Assembly: GCA_963836085.1 (NCBI GenBank)
Contig: CAWIHT010000018.1
Span: 17,951 to 81,950 of the forward strand
Source of the DNA: JAHEEL01 sp963836085
GTDB taxonomy: Bacteria; Actinomycetota; Acidimicrobiia; Spongiisociales; UBA5794
DNA length: 64,000 nucleotides
Reading direction: 5' to 3'
In this document: positions 18,241 through 25,810 of the stretch, in pieces
Numbering within the stretch: the stretch's first letter is position 1
How the letters are laid out: every line of letters starts with the position of its first letter
The notes under the pieces: model-generated
Database searches by the model: none
What the model saw: only the letters and a program-made list of their open reading frames with translations
Told to the model about the DNA's origin: nothing
Made by a program: the position numbers and the translations under genes

Positions 18241-20100
18241 CTAGAGGATCTCGAGGACGAACCCGCCGCGCGCCGGAATCGCCAGCCTGAGCGGCGTGCC
18301 GGGGGAGATGGTGGCTCTGCCGATGTCGAGCGCCCCGTCCGCACCGTCCTGCAGCAGCATCCCGCTCCGCTCCTCGCCGAGCCACGAAGGGTCGAAGCTC
18401 ACGTCAGCGGCATCGGGCCCCGCGATACCGGCGACGTACCAGGCATTGCCGAGTCGTCGTGCGATCACGCTGTGCGTGCCTGGGAACCCGTCGACGTGCC
18501 GGGTCTCGTCCCACGCCGCGGGTATCCGGGTCAGAAGGTCGACGACGTCAGCCGGCAGCGAGCGGTAGGACTCGATGCTGTCGGCGTAGTGCTGGACGCC
18601 GGACTCGTAGAGCACTCCGAGGGCGATCTCGTGTGCCGTCGACGTGAGGTGTGGATACAACTGATCGCTGATCGTCACCGGCGTGTAGTCCATCGGACCG
18701 ATCACGTTGCGGGTGTAGGGCAGGATCGTGTTGTGCCAGATCGCCGTCTCCGGGAACTCCGCTGCGAACGCGTACTGCTCGCCGCCGCGCACGCCCTCCA
18801 CGGACATGAGGTGCGGCCACGTGCGGTGCCACCCGCGCGGCACCGGGCACCCGTGCAGATTGACCATGATCCCGACGTCTGCGGCGTCGGCGAGGACATC
18901 CCACATCAGTTGGATGCCATCCGGCTTATCGCTCTGGAAGAAGTCGACCTTGACGCCGGCGATTCCCCAGTTGGCGAGCTTGGCGAACTCGGCGCGTCGC
19001 TTCTCCGCCTCGTGCACGCGATCGCGCGGCCGTTCGGTGACTGCGTTGTGCGGGCCACCGGAGTTGTACCAGAGCCACGTCGCGACTCCACGCTCGTGGG
19101 CGTACTGTGCCAGGGCAGCGATGTCGGCGTCGCTGTGAACGTCCCAGTTGGCGTCCACCATCGTGTGCTCCCAACCCATGTCCGCAGCGAAATCCGCGTA
19201 GCGGTAGAGGTCCGGCAGCGATTGCGGACTGTCGTGATCCGACCACCAGCTCCACGACGCCCGGCCGGGCATGATCCAGGTGGTGTCTTCGATCCTGGAA
19301 GGACTCGCGAGATCCGTGATCAGCGTCGTCTCCACGATCCCGGCCAGGTCCTCGACAACGACGATGACACGCCACGGGGACTGCCAGATCCCGTCGAAGG
19401 CCGGCCATGCGTCGCCCAAACCGAGGCCCTCGTCCGATTCGGGCGGAACCATCCGGTAGGTACCGTCGGCTGCGGCCGACAGATGCATGCCGACCGCAGG
19501 CGGGACGAGATCGGACTCCGCGATGAGGACCCAGCGGTCGCTGGTGTGAAAGAGAGCCGGCATGTTCCAGGACGGTCCCGGCGCCGGCGAGCCGATCGGG
19601 ATGCCGTTCGCGTAGAGGGCTTCGTACGCGGGAGTGGTGTAGACGGCGGCATCGTGCGGCTGAATCCACGCCCTGCCGACGCCAAGACGGAACTCCGTGA
19701 GCTCAGCGGTCAGCTGCGATTTCCCCGCGGGCGCTCCGCTCAGGCGGTATCGGAAGGCAGCGCCATCATTGGATACCCGGACGACGAGTTCACCTTCGTC
19801 TCCGTCTTCGTTGCAGAAGGTCACGACACGTTCGCGAGCATCGACGTCGATCGTGCTCTGCTTCCCATGAACGAGGTGATAGGTCTCACGGATCGGCGCC
19901 GGGTCGCTCACGCTCTTGGCAGACACGTCGGAGAGGCGACCGGTGGTGAGGTCGATACCGAGGCGGGATTCCGCAACGATCTCGATGTGGTCGTGCAGGA
20001 TTCGGTATGCCAGTGCGGGCCGTCCATCATCGCGGATCGCCACGACCTCAAAGGCGAGGCGACCGTCGGGGGAGACAACGGTCCAGGGTGATTCGCTCAT
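18241..20100 (-). CDS. GH97 glycoside hydrolase, probable retaining alpha-galactosidase
   Basis: 619 aa. The N-terminal beta-sandwich (MSESPWTVVSPDGRLAFEV, FRYRLSG) and central barrel match GH97: SWSWWSDHDSPQ, MVDANWD, ATWLWYNSGG, GVKVDFFQSD, NLHGCPVPRGWHRTWPH and MSVEGVRGGEQY. In the retaining subgroup the nucleophile is the Asp of the VKVDF strand, as seen here, whereas inverting SusB-type enzymes use Glu elsewhere. No signal peptide is present, so it should act on imported oligosaccharides. It is convergent with the permease gene and completes the galactoside locus. Exact specificity is inferred. Confidence 0.88.
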   Translation of the reverse strand: MSESPWTVVSPDGRLAFEVVAIRDDGRPALAYRILHDHIEIVAESRLGIDLTTGRLSDVSAKSVSDPAPIRETYHLVHGKQSTIDVDARERVVTFCNEDGDEGELVVRVSNDGAAFRYRLSGAPAGKSQLTAELTEFRLGVGRAWIQPHDAAVYTTPAYEALYANGIPIGSPAPGPSWNMPALFHTSDRWVLIAESDLVPPAVGMHLSAAADGTYRMVPPESDEGLGLGDAWPAFDGIWQSPWRVIVVVEDLAGIVETTLITDLASPSRIEDTTWIMPGRASWSWWSDHDSPQSLPDLYRYADFAADMGWEHTMVDANWDVHSDADIAALAQYAHERGVATWLWYNSGGPHNAVTERPRDRVHEAEKRRAEFAKLANWGIAGVKVDFFQSDKPDGIQLMWDVLADAADVGIMVNLHGCPVPRGWHRTWPHLMSVEGVRGGEQYAFAAEFPETAIWHNTILPYTRNVIGPMDYTPVTISDQLYPHLTSTAHEIALGVLYESGVQHYADSIESYRSLPADVVDLLTRIPAAWDETRHVDGFPGTHSVIARRLGNAWYVAGIAGPDAADVSFDPSWLGEERSGMLLQDGADGALDIGRATISPGTPLRLAIPARGGFVLEIL

Positions 20101-20225
20101 GATGGGTTCCTCTGTTCCAGGGGCTTCGGAGACGCCGAATGGTAATGCTGGGACCGGCTCCGCCGTCCGGCTCGAACGCCGCCTGACGGCGTTACCGTGG
20201 CGCCGAAACCGAGAGGAGGCCCGAG

Positions 20226-21749
20226 GTGACCGATCGATTCTCCCTGTACGGGAATGCGCTGCAGTCGAAGTACGCCAAGCGTGCCCGTCGATGGCAAGAC
20301 ATGTTCATCGAGAAGTTCTCGTACGACCCGGATGAGGAGTACGAACTCACCCTCTTCGACAACGAATACCTGGGGTCGGTCTTCGGTCTGCAAGACATTC
20401 GGCGGAGCGGCGAGGGAGAGCCGATCGATCCGGAGAAGGGCGTCATCTGCGCCACCGTCCGGATGGGCTTCGGCCACTATCGGATCGCGATGGCAGGTGC
20501 CTCGTGTGCGAAGGCGATGGGCTATACCCCCTACTGGCTCGATCTGCTTGCGATCCCCGGCGTCACCTCCGATGTGATCAACTGGTGGAATACCGGCTAC
20601 AGCCGCTTCTCCCGGGTCTCGCAGCGCAGCAGGCTCTTCAATCAGTACGTTTGGGAGCCGGTGACGACCGGTGACCGCACGATCCCCGGCCTCTGGTGGG
20701 CGCTCAATGCGTTCGCTGTGGGCTGGCCATGGCGGTTCATCAAGGCCAACGCCAGGGACTACCGGATGAGCGAACTGTTCGCCAATCTCCACCGTGGCCT
20801 GCCGTCGCAGACACCGCTTCTCGGATCTCACATGTGGAACTCGATGGGTGCGGTGGCGGGAGGGATGACCAACGTCGTCGACATGATGTTCGACAACTGG
20901 CCGATGGCGTTCCAACTGATCGAGGGTGCACACCACGCCGTCCAGTCGCCGTCCGGCTACTACGGCTTCAGGACGATGCGCGGGTTCGACGAGAAGAACA
21001 GCATCCTCAACCCGGTGCCCAGTGACGCGCTGACGTTCGTCGGCCACCATGTCGACCATGAACTGGTCGAGAACATCGAGGTCGACTGCGCCAGCCGCAT
21101 CGAACGGATGGAGAACGGGGAACCCCGGCGGTTCCTCCTGACCATGGGCGGAGCAGGGGCTCAGCGCGACCTGTTCCACGCCATCATCGAGCACGTGCGC
21201 CCGATGGTCGACGCCGGAGAGGCGACCCTGTTCGTCAATCTCGGCGATCACGCGGAGAACTGGGAGTGGATCCAGGAGGAGATGGGCGACGACGCAAAGG
21301 ATCTCCAGACCCACTTCACCTGGGAGGACACGAAGGCGTTCGCCGACGAGATCCGGAACGGTTCGGCGGAAGGCATCCATGTGTTCCTGTTCGACAACAC
21401 GTTCCACGGTGTCTACTCCACCAACTACCTCATGCGGGTCGTTGACGTGCTCATCACCAAGCCGAGCGAATTGGCGTTCTACCCCGTTCCGAAGATATTC
21501 AATGAGCGGGTCGGTGGGCACGAGGCCTGGGGCGCGATCCGCTCTGCTGAGCTTGGCGACGGGACCGTTGAGATGCGAACCATCCCGGAGACGCTCAACG
21601 CGATCGACCTGATGGCCGGTGAGCAGGACCTGCTTCGCATGTACTGCGACTCGATCGTCAACAACAAGAAGATCGGGATCTACGACGGCGCTTATCATGC
21701 CGTCGCCCTCGCCACCGGCACGACCTGGGAGCGACCGGCCCCCGCATAG
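20226..21749 (+). CDS. Uncharacterised GT-B-like protein (MGDG-synthase/GT28-like)
   Basis: 507 aa, GTG start preceded by GAGAGGAGG. The segment CATVRMGFGHYRIAMAGASCAKAMG resembles the GxGH-xxxA loop of GT28/MGDG-synthase-type enzymes, and the later RRFLLTMGGAGAQRDLFH and DVLITKPSELAFYPVPKIF resemble the donor-binding half of such GT-B folds. The middle contains a large insertion (NLHRGLPSQTPLLGSHMWNS). I do not recognise a named family with known activity. It stands alone between a glycosidase and a DUF427 gene and has no signal peptide. A nucleotide-sugar transferase is one possibility only. Confidence 0.8.
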   Translation: MTDRFSLYGNALQSKYAKRARRWQDMFIEKFSYDPDEEYELTLFDNEYLGSVFGLQDIRRSGEGEPIDPEKGVICATVRMGFGHYRIAMAGASCAKAMGYTPYWLDLLAIPGVTSDVINWWNTGYSRFSRVSQRSRLFNQYVWEPVTTGDRTIPGLWWALNAFAVGWPWRFIKANARDYRMSELFANLHRGLPSQTPLLGSHMWNSMGAVAGGMTNVVDMMFDNWPMAFQLIEGAHHAVQSPSGYYGFRTMRGFDEKNSILNPVPSDALTFVGHHVDHELVENIEVDCASRIERMENGEPRRFLLTMGGAGAQRDLFHAIIEHVRPMVDAGEATLFVNLGDHAENWEWIQEEMGDDAKDLQTHFTWEDTKAFADEIRNGSAEGIHVFLFDNTFHGVYSTNYLMRVVDVLITKPSELAFYPVPKIFNERVGGHEAWGAIRSAELGDGTVEMRTIPETLNAIDLMAGEQDLLRMYCDSIVNNKKIGIYDGAYHAVALATGTTWERPAPA

Positions 21750-21779
21750 GCGAGTCCGATCAGCGCGGCAGGCGGACCG

Positions 21780-22268
21780 CTACCAGCCCAAGGTTCCGGC
21801 GCCGCCCTTGAACGGGCCGACGATGTCGTCGGTGATCCAACCGCCGTAGAAGTCGCCTTCTTGGGCACGAACCAGTTCGTCGTCGAGATAGCAGGCGTCG
21901 ACCCGTCCGGGGTAGATCGAGATGTAGCCGGCGATCTCCTCGAATCCGGGGCGCGGTTTGGGATAGCTCCAGGCCGCGGCCGTTCGCGTTGTGCCGCCAC
22001 CGTTTAGATCCCAATACGTGGCGACGCCCTTCCACTCGCACACGGTCCGGTTGGCGTTTGCTGCCAGCGATCCCTGAGCGAATGCCTCGGCTGGCAGGTA
22101 GATGCCGGGCGGGTGGCTGGTCTCGAGCACGCGCAGCGCTCGATTGGTGGTTGCGATCGTCACGCCGCCCAGGACGATGCGTACCGTTCGGTCTTCCGGT
22201 TCGACTCGAGGAGGCCGGGGGTAGTCCCACACTGATTCCTGGCCGGGCCCCGGCTGTTTGCGGTTCAT
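21780..22268 (-). CDS. DUF427 domain protein
   Basis: 162 aa. The DUF427 pattern is clear: VRIVLGGVTIATTNRALRVLET, HPPGIYLPAEAF, CEWKGVATYWDL and a C-terminal AWSYPKPRPGFEEIAGYISIYP with YLDDELV. The family folds as a small beta-barrel of unknown function. It is convergent with the preceding gene. Confidence 0.9.
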   Translation of the reverse strand: MNRKQPGPGQESVWDYPRPPRVEPEDRTVRIVLGGVTIATTNRALRVLETSHPPGIYLPAEAFAQGSLAANANRTVCEWKGVATYWDLNGGGTTRTAAAWSYPKPRPGFEEIAGYISIYPGRVDACYLDDELVRAQEGDFYGGWITDDIVGPFKGGAGTLGW

Positions 22269-22377
22269 GATTGAACTCTAGGAATGCGTGATGCACACGA
22301 GAACGGGCGGCTAGGGGTCTGAAGGCACCGTCTATCCTCGGCCCCAGGGATGCTCGAACCGTGGGGCGTCGGGCGCC

Positions 22378-24105
22378 GTGAGCCAGCACGACAGGAGCCG
22401 CGACATGATCCTCCTCCACCCGCACCGCCGTGATCGTGACTACGCCGACGATCGATCCGACGAGGTGATGAGGAAGACCATTGCGTTCTTCGAGGCAAAG
22501 GGGAAGCGGCGCCTCAAAGACGACGACCACGGCGCGGTCTGGTACCAGGACTTCCTCGACTTCGTGGCGACCGAAGGCATCTTCGCCACGATGTGTACAC
22601 CAGCTGGTTACGGCGCCGACGACTCTCGCTGGGACGTGTGGCGCATCTGCGAGTTCGCCGAGATCCTCGGGTTCTATGGTCTGCCCTACTGGTACGCGTG
22701 GCAGGTCACGGTCCTCGGTCTCGGTCCGATCTGGATGAGCGACAACGAGGCGGTGAAGGAGGAGACGGCGGCGCTGCTGCAGGACGGCGCGGTGTTCGCC
22801 TTTGGCCTCTCCGAGAAGGAGCACGGGGCCGATCTCTACTCCACCGAGATGACGCTGACGCCAGTCGGCGACGGGACCTACCTGGCCAACGGCAGCAAGT
22901 ACTACATCGGGAACGGGAACCAGGCGGCGCTCGTCTCGACCTTTGGCACGATGAGTGACACGGGGGAGTACTGCTTCTTCGTCGTCGACTCGCAGCATCC
23001 GTCCTACCGCGTCGTGAAGAACGTGGTGCACAGCCAGAACTTCGTATCCGAGTACGAACTGGACGACTACCCGATCACGGATGCCGACATCCTGTCGCGC
23101 GGCGACGACGCCTGGAACGCCGCCCTCAACACCGTGAACATCGGCAAGTTCAATCTCGGGTGGGGCTCGATCGGCATCTGCACCCACGCCTTCTACGAGG
23201 CAGTGCACCACGCTGCCCATCGGCACCTGTATGCCATGGCCGTGACCGACTTCCCCCACGTCCGGCGCCTCTTCACCGACGCCTACGCCCGCTTGGTCGC
23301 GATGAAGTTGGTGGCGCTGCGGGCCGCCGACTACATGCGGGTCGCCTCTCCGGAGGACCGCCGCTATCTGCTCTACAACCCGGTCGTCAAGATGAAGGTG
23401 ACGACGCAGGGCGAGGACGTGATCAACCACCTCTGGGATGTGATCGCGGCGAAGGGCTTCGAAGAGGACACCTACTTCGACATGGCGGCCCGTGACATTC
23501 GGGCGCTTCCGAAACTCGAGGGCACGGTGCATGTCAACATCGCGCTGATCGTCAAGTTCATGGAGAACTACTTCTTCCGGCCAATCGATCTACCCGAGGT
23601 GGGTCGACGCGACGAACCGGTCAATGACGACTTCCTCTTCGATCAGGGGCCGACGCGCGGGCTCGGGAAGATCCGCTTCCACGACTACACCGCCGTTTTC
23701 GGGCGCTTCGACCTGCCGAATGTGAACGTGTTCGCCGACCAGGCCGAGGTTCTCAAGGCCATGCTGATCGAGGCAACACCAACCGAGGCGCAGACGCGGG
23801 ATACGGACTGGCTCCTTGCGGTGGGCGAGCTTTTCACACTCGTCGTCTACTGCCAGTTGGTCCTTGAGAATGCCGAGATCTACGAGATCGAGGACGACCT
23901 CGTCGACCAGATCTTCGACGTCGCCATCCGGGACTTCTCCCGCTTCGCCGTCGACCTGAACGGCCGCTCCGGGACCACCGCAGCGCAAAGCGAATTCTGC
24001 CTGGCCATGGTTCGTCGCCCCGTCCGCGACGACGAACGAGCCGCGCGGATCTGGAACGATCACGTCTACGCCCAACGCGACGCCTACGAAATGCCCAAGA
24101 CGTGA
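22378..24105 (+). CDS. Acyl-CoA dehydrogenase-like flavoprotein
   Basis: 575 aa, GTG start. The acyl-CoA dehydrogenase fold is shown by FGLSEKEHGADLYSTEMTL (FAD/substrate loop), YLANGSKYYIGNGNQAAL and the helical C-terminal half with a catalytic-site-like region (GTVHVNIALIVKFMENYFF). It is longer than ordinary ACADs (about 380 aa), resembling larger long-chain or nonstandard members, with extra helices at the C-terminus. Substrate is unknown and no electron-transfer partner is adjacent. Confidence 0.85.
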   Translation: MSQHDRSRDMILLHPHRRDRDYADDRSDEVMRKTIAFFEAKGKRRLKDDDHGAVWYQDFLDFVATEGIFATMCTPAGYGADDSRWDVWRICEFAEILGFYGLPYWYAWQVTVLGLGPIWMSDNEAVKEETAALLQDGAVFAFGLSEKEHGADLYSTEMTLTPVGDGTYLANGSKYYIGNGNQAALVSTFGTMSDTGEYCFFVVDSQHPSYRVVKNVVHSQNFVSEYELDDYPITDADILSRGDDAWNAALNTVNIGKFNLGWGSIGICTHAFYEAVHHAAHRHLYAMAVTDFPHVRRLFTDAYARLVAMKLVALRAADYMRVASPEDRRYLLYNPVVKMKVTTQGEDVINHLWDVIAAKGFEEDTYFDMAARDIRALPKLEGTVHVNIALIVKFMENYFFRPIDLPEVGRRDEPVNDDFLFDQGPTRGLGKIRFHDYTAVFGRFDLPNVNVFADQAEVLKAMLIEATPTEAQTRDTDWLLAVGELFTLVVYCQLVLENAEIYEIEDDLVDQIFDVAIRDFSRFAVDLNGRSGTTAAQSEFCLAMVRRPVRDDERAARIWNDHVYAQRDAYEMPKT

Positions 24106-24441
24106 GCTGCCAGTCTGTGCCTCAGTATTCCTTCCCCTTAGGGGAAGGTGGCAGCGCCCCCAGGCGCTGACGGAAGGGGTCTCTCGGTCTCGAAGCAAGG
24201 GAGAGACCCCCTCCGTCGCCCCGAGGGCGACACCTCCCCCTGAAGGGGAGGAATGCTCAGAGCGCCCCCCAGGGCGCTGACGGAAGGGGTCTCTCGGTCT
24301 CGAAGCAAGGGAGAGACCCCCTCCGTCGCCCCGAGGGCGACACCTCCCCCTGAAGGGGAGGAATTGATGTGAGGTACTCCGGACAGGCTCGCAGCGCCCT
24401 TCGATTCGGGCCACCGACGGGGCTTTCCCTATCCTGTGCTC
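24106..24441. repeat. Intergenic region filled by two nested-hairpin repeat elements (R1, R2)
   Basis: This 336-bp non-coding stretch holds R1 (24128-24253) and R2 (24254-24363). From about 24164 to 24253 and 24274 to 24363 the copies are identical (110-bp offset). Each has a central stem built from GGGGTCTCT...AGAGACCCC, flanked by arms that fold locally: CCTTCCCC/GGGGAAGG, AGCGCC/GGCGCT, GTCGCC/GGCGAC and CCTCCCC/GGGGAGG. R2 lacks the first outer hairpin. They are the reverse orientation of the elements at 35933-37539. The remainder carries the promoter of the next gene. Confidence 0.85.
24430..24435 (+). promoter_or_regulatory. -10 box of a leaderless promoter
   Basis: TATCCT followed by 6 nt and the ATG at 24442, the spacing expected if transcription starts at the start codon. 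No good -35 is visible. Confidence 0.4.
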
Positions 24442-25110
24442 ATGGCAGAGCAACCGACATCGAAACTGACGCCGGCCGAGCAGCGCAACGCGAGCCCGGA
24501 GCGCCTGGTAGTGCTCACCGACGGCGTGATCGCCATCATCATCACGATCTTGGTGCTCGACATCAGAGTCCCCGAGTTGGGATCCGGGCAATCGCTCGCG
24601 GAGTCGCTCACCGAGATACGTCCGACGTTCGTATCGTTCGTGATCAGCTTCCTCCTGGTCGGGATGTTCTGGACTCTGCACCGGCAGACGTTCAGCCAGG
24701 TCCGGTACATCGACCACAACGCGGTGTGGATCAACCTCGTGTTTCTCCTCTTCCTTTCGCTCGTGCCGTTCGCATCCTCGACCCTCGGCGAGTACTCCAC
24801 GGAGCCGACGGCGCTTCACCTGTATGGCGTAGTCCTGATCGCCGCTTCGCTGCTCCGCATCGCTCTTAACGCCTACTTCCAGACCCACCCGGGCCTGCTG
24901 TGGCAGGCGTCATCGAAGGATTCGCGTCGGCTGATCGGCATCACCACGTCGGCGCCAATTGTGGTGTACGTGTTGGCGATGGTGGCTGCGAATTGGTCGA
25001 CCACGCTCAGCCTGATCCTGTATTTCTCGATCCCCTTGCTCTACTTCGCGGCGGTCGCCCTGATCAATGCGGACCCGAGAACCAAGGGCGTGGCAGACGA
25101 CCTGAGCTGA
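24442..25110 (+). CDS. TMEM175/DUF1211-family membrane protein
   Basis: 222 aa, ATG 24442. The signature helix RLVVLTDGVIAIIITILVLD matches the FSDGV-type pore motif of bacterial TMEM175 potassium channels, with Phe-Ser replaced by Leu-Thr. Five further hydrophobic helices follow. Bacterial family members form tetrameric potassium-permeable channels; activity here is inferred from family only. Confidence 0.85.
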   Translation: MAEQPTSKLTPAEQRNASPERLVVLTDGVIAIIITILVLDIRVPELGSGQSLAESLTEIRPTFVSFVISFLLVGMFWTLHRQTFSQVRYIDHNAVWINLVFLLFLSLVPFASSTLGEYSTEPTALHLYGVVLIAASLLRIALNAYFQTHPGLLWQASSKDSRRLIGITTSAPIVVYVLAMVAANWSTTLSLILYFSIPLLYFAAVALINADPRTKGVADDLS

Positions 25111-25111
25111 C

Positions 25112-25151
25112 GAGAAACCGCCCCCGCCGGTGATCGGCGAGAGCGGTTCTC
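25112..25151 (+). terminator. Hairpin terminator after the TMEM175-like gene
   Basis: GAGAAACCGC (25112-25121) pairs with GCGGTTCTC (25143-25151), one bulge. It lies 2 nt after the stop and between convergent genes. There is no strong T tract. Confidence 0.45.
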
Positions 25152-25191
25152 CGATTCCCGAGGCGATCGTCGGCCGCGGGACGGTCTGTGG

Positions 25192-25695
25192 CTAGTAGTT
25201 GACGGTGCCGGTCAGCGTTGCGGTCCACGGACTGTTCGTCAGACACATGAGCGGGTCAGTGTCGGGGTCACAATCGTCGCGGAACGTGAGGTCAACGTCG
25301 TAGACCACTGTTGCGGCTCCGGTGGCCTCTGCGAAGCGACCGGTTCCACCGTCGAACGTGATCGGTGATCCGTTGTCGATCTCCGGGTAGTCATAGGTTC
25401 CGTAGAGCTCGTCGCCGCTGCTATCGATGATGGTCACCCGTCCGTCGTCGACGACGTCGTCTTCGGGGCAGTGCGCCCAGGTCGTGGTGATCGATCCGAG
25501 GTCCGGATCCTCTCCGGAAGCTTCGGTCATCGTCGTGACCACCTGACACTGATCGGTCGCTCCCCAATGGACTTCGCCGGTGAACGATGCATCCATCGGG
25601 TGATCGGTCGCTCCACTACTGCATGACGAAGCGCCAAGCATCGTCAGCGTGAGGAGTCCGACTGCAGCCGTACCGACCATCCATCGTCTCAGCAT
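25192..25695 (-). CDS. Putative secreted lipoprotein of unknown function
   Basis: 167 aa from ATG 25695, supported by AGAAAGGAAG just upstream. The signal peptide MLRRWMVGTAAVGLLTLTML leads to GASSCSSG, a weak lipobox. The mature part is acidic and beta-rich (ASFTGEVHWGATDQCQVVTT, GRVTIIDSSGDELYGTYDYP, GSPITFDGGTGRFAEATGAA) and has paired cysteines near the C-terminus (CDPDTDPLMC). The GGTGRFAEATG motif occurs in small secreted beta-barrel proteins of unknown role. It is divergent from the BTAD regulator. Confidence 0.7.
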   Translation of the reverse strand: MLRRWMVGTAAVGLLTLTMLGASSCSSGATDHPMDASFTGEVHWGATDQCQVVTTMTEASGEDPDLGSITTTWAHCPEDDVVDDGRVTIIDSSGDELYGTYDYPEIDNGSPITFDGGTGRFAEATGAATVVYDVDLTFRDDCDPDTDPLMCLTNSPWTATLTGTVNY

Positions 25696-25810
25696 GATGG
25701 CTTCCTTTCTGTTGCGCGCATCATCCGCGATGCCGATCCAGAAACAGTCCAAACGACCCCAGCACGCGCGGAGATTGATCAGGTACGATGCACCGGAAGG
25801 CGATCGTCAT

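Noticed and set aside
24128..24363. Simple Rho-independent terminator after the acyl-CoA dehydrogenase gene
   Set aside because: The hairpins there are part of the R1/R2 repeat elements and lack T tracts; they might terminate transcription but are not annotated as such.
23590..24888. Open frames across the hairpin repeats, e.g. 23590-24888 and 37192-37560, giving LPLRGR-type peptides
   Set aside because: They are translations of palindromic repeats with no start signals or codon bias; not genes.
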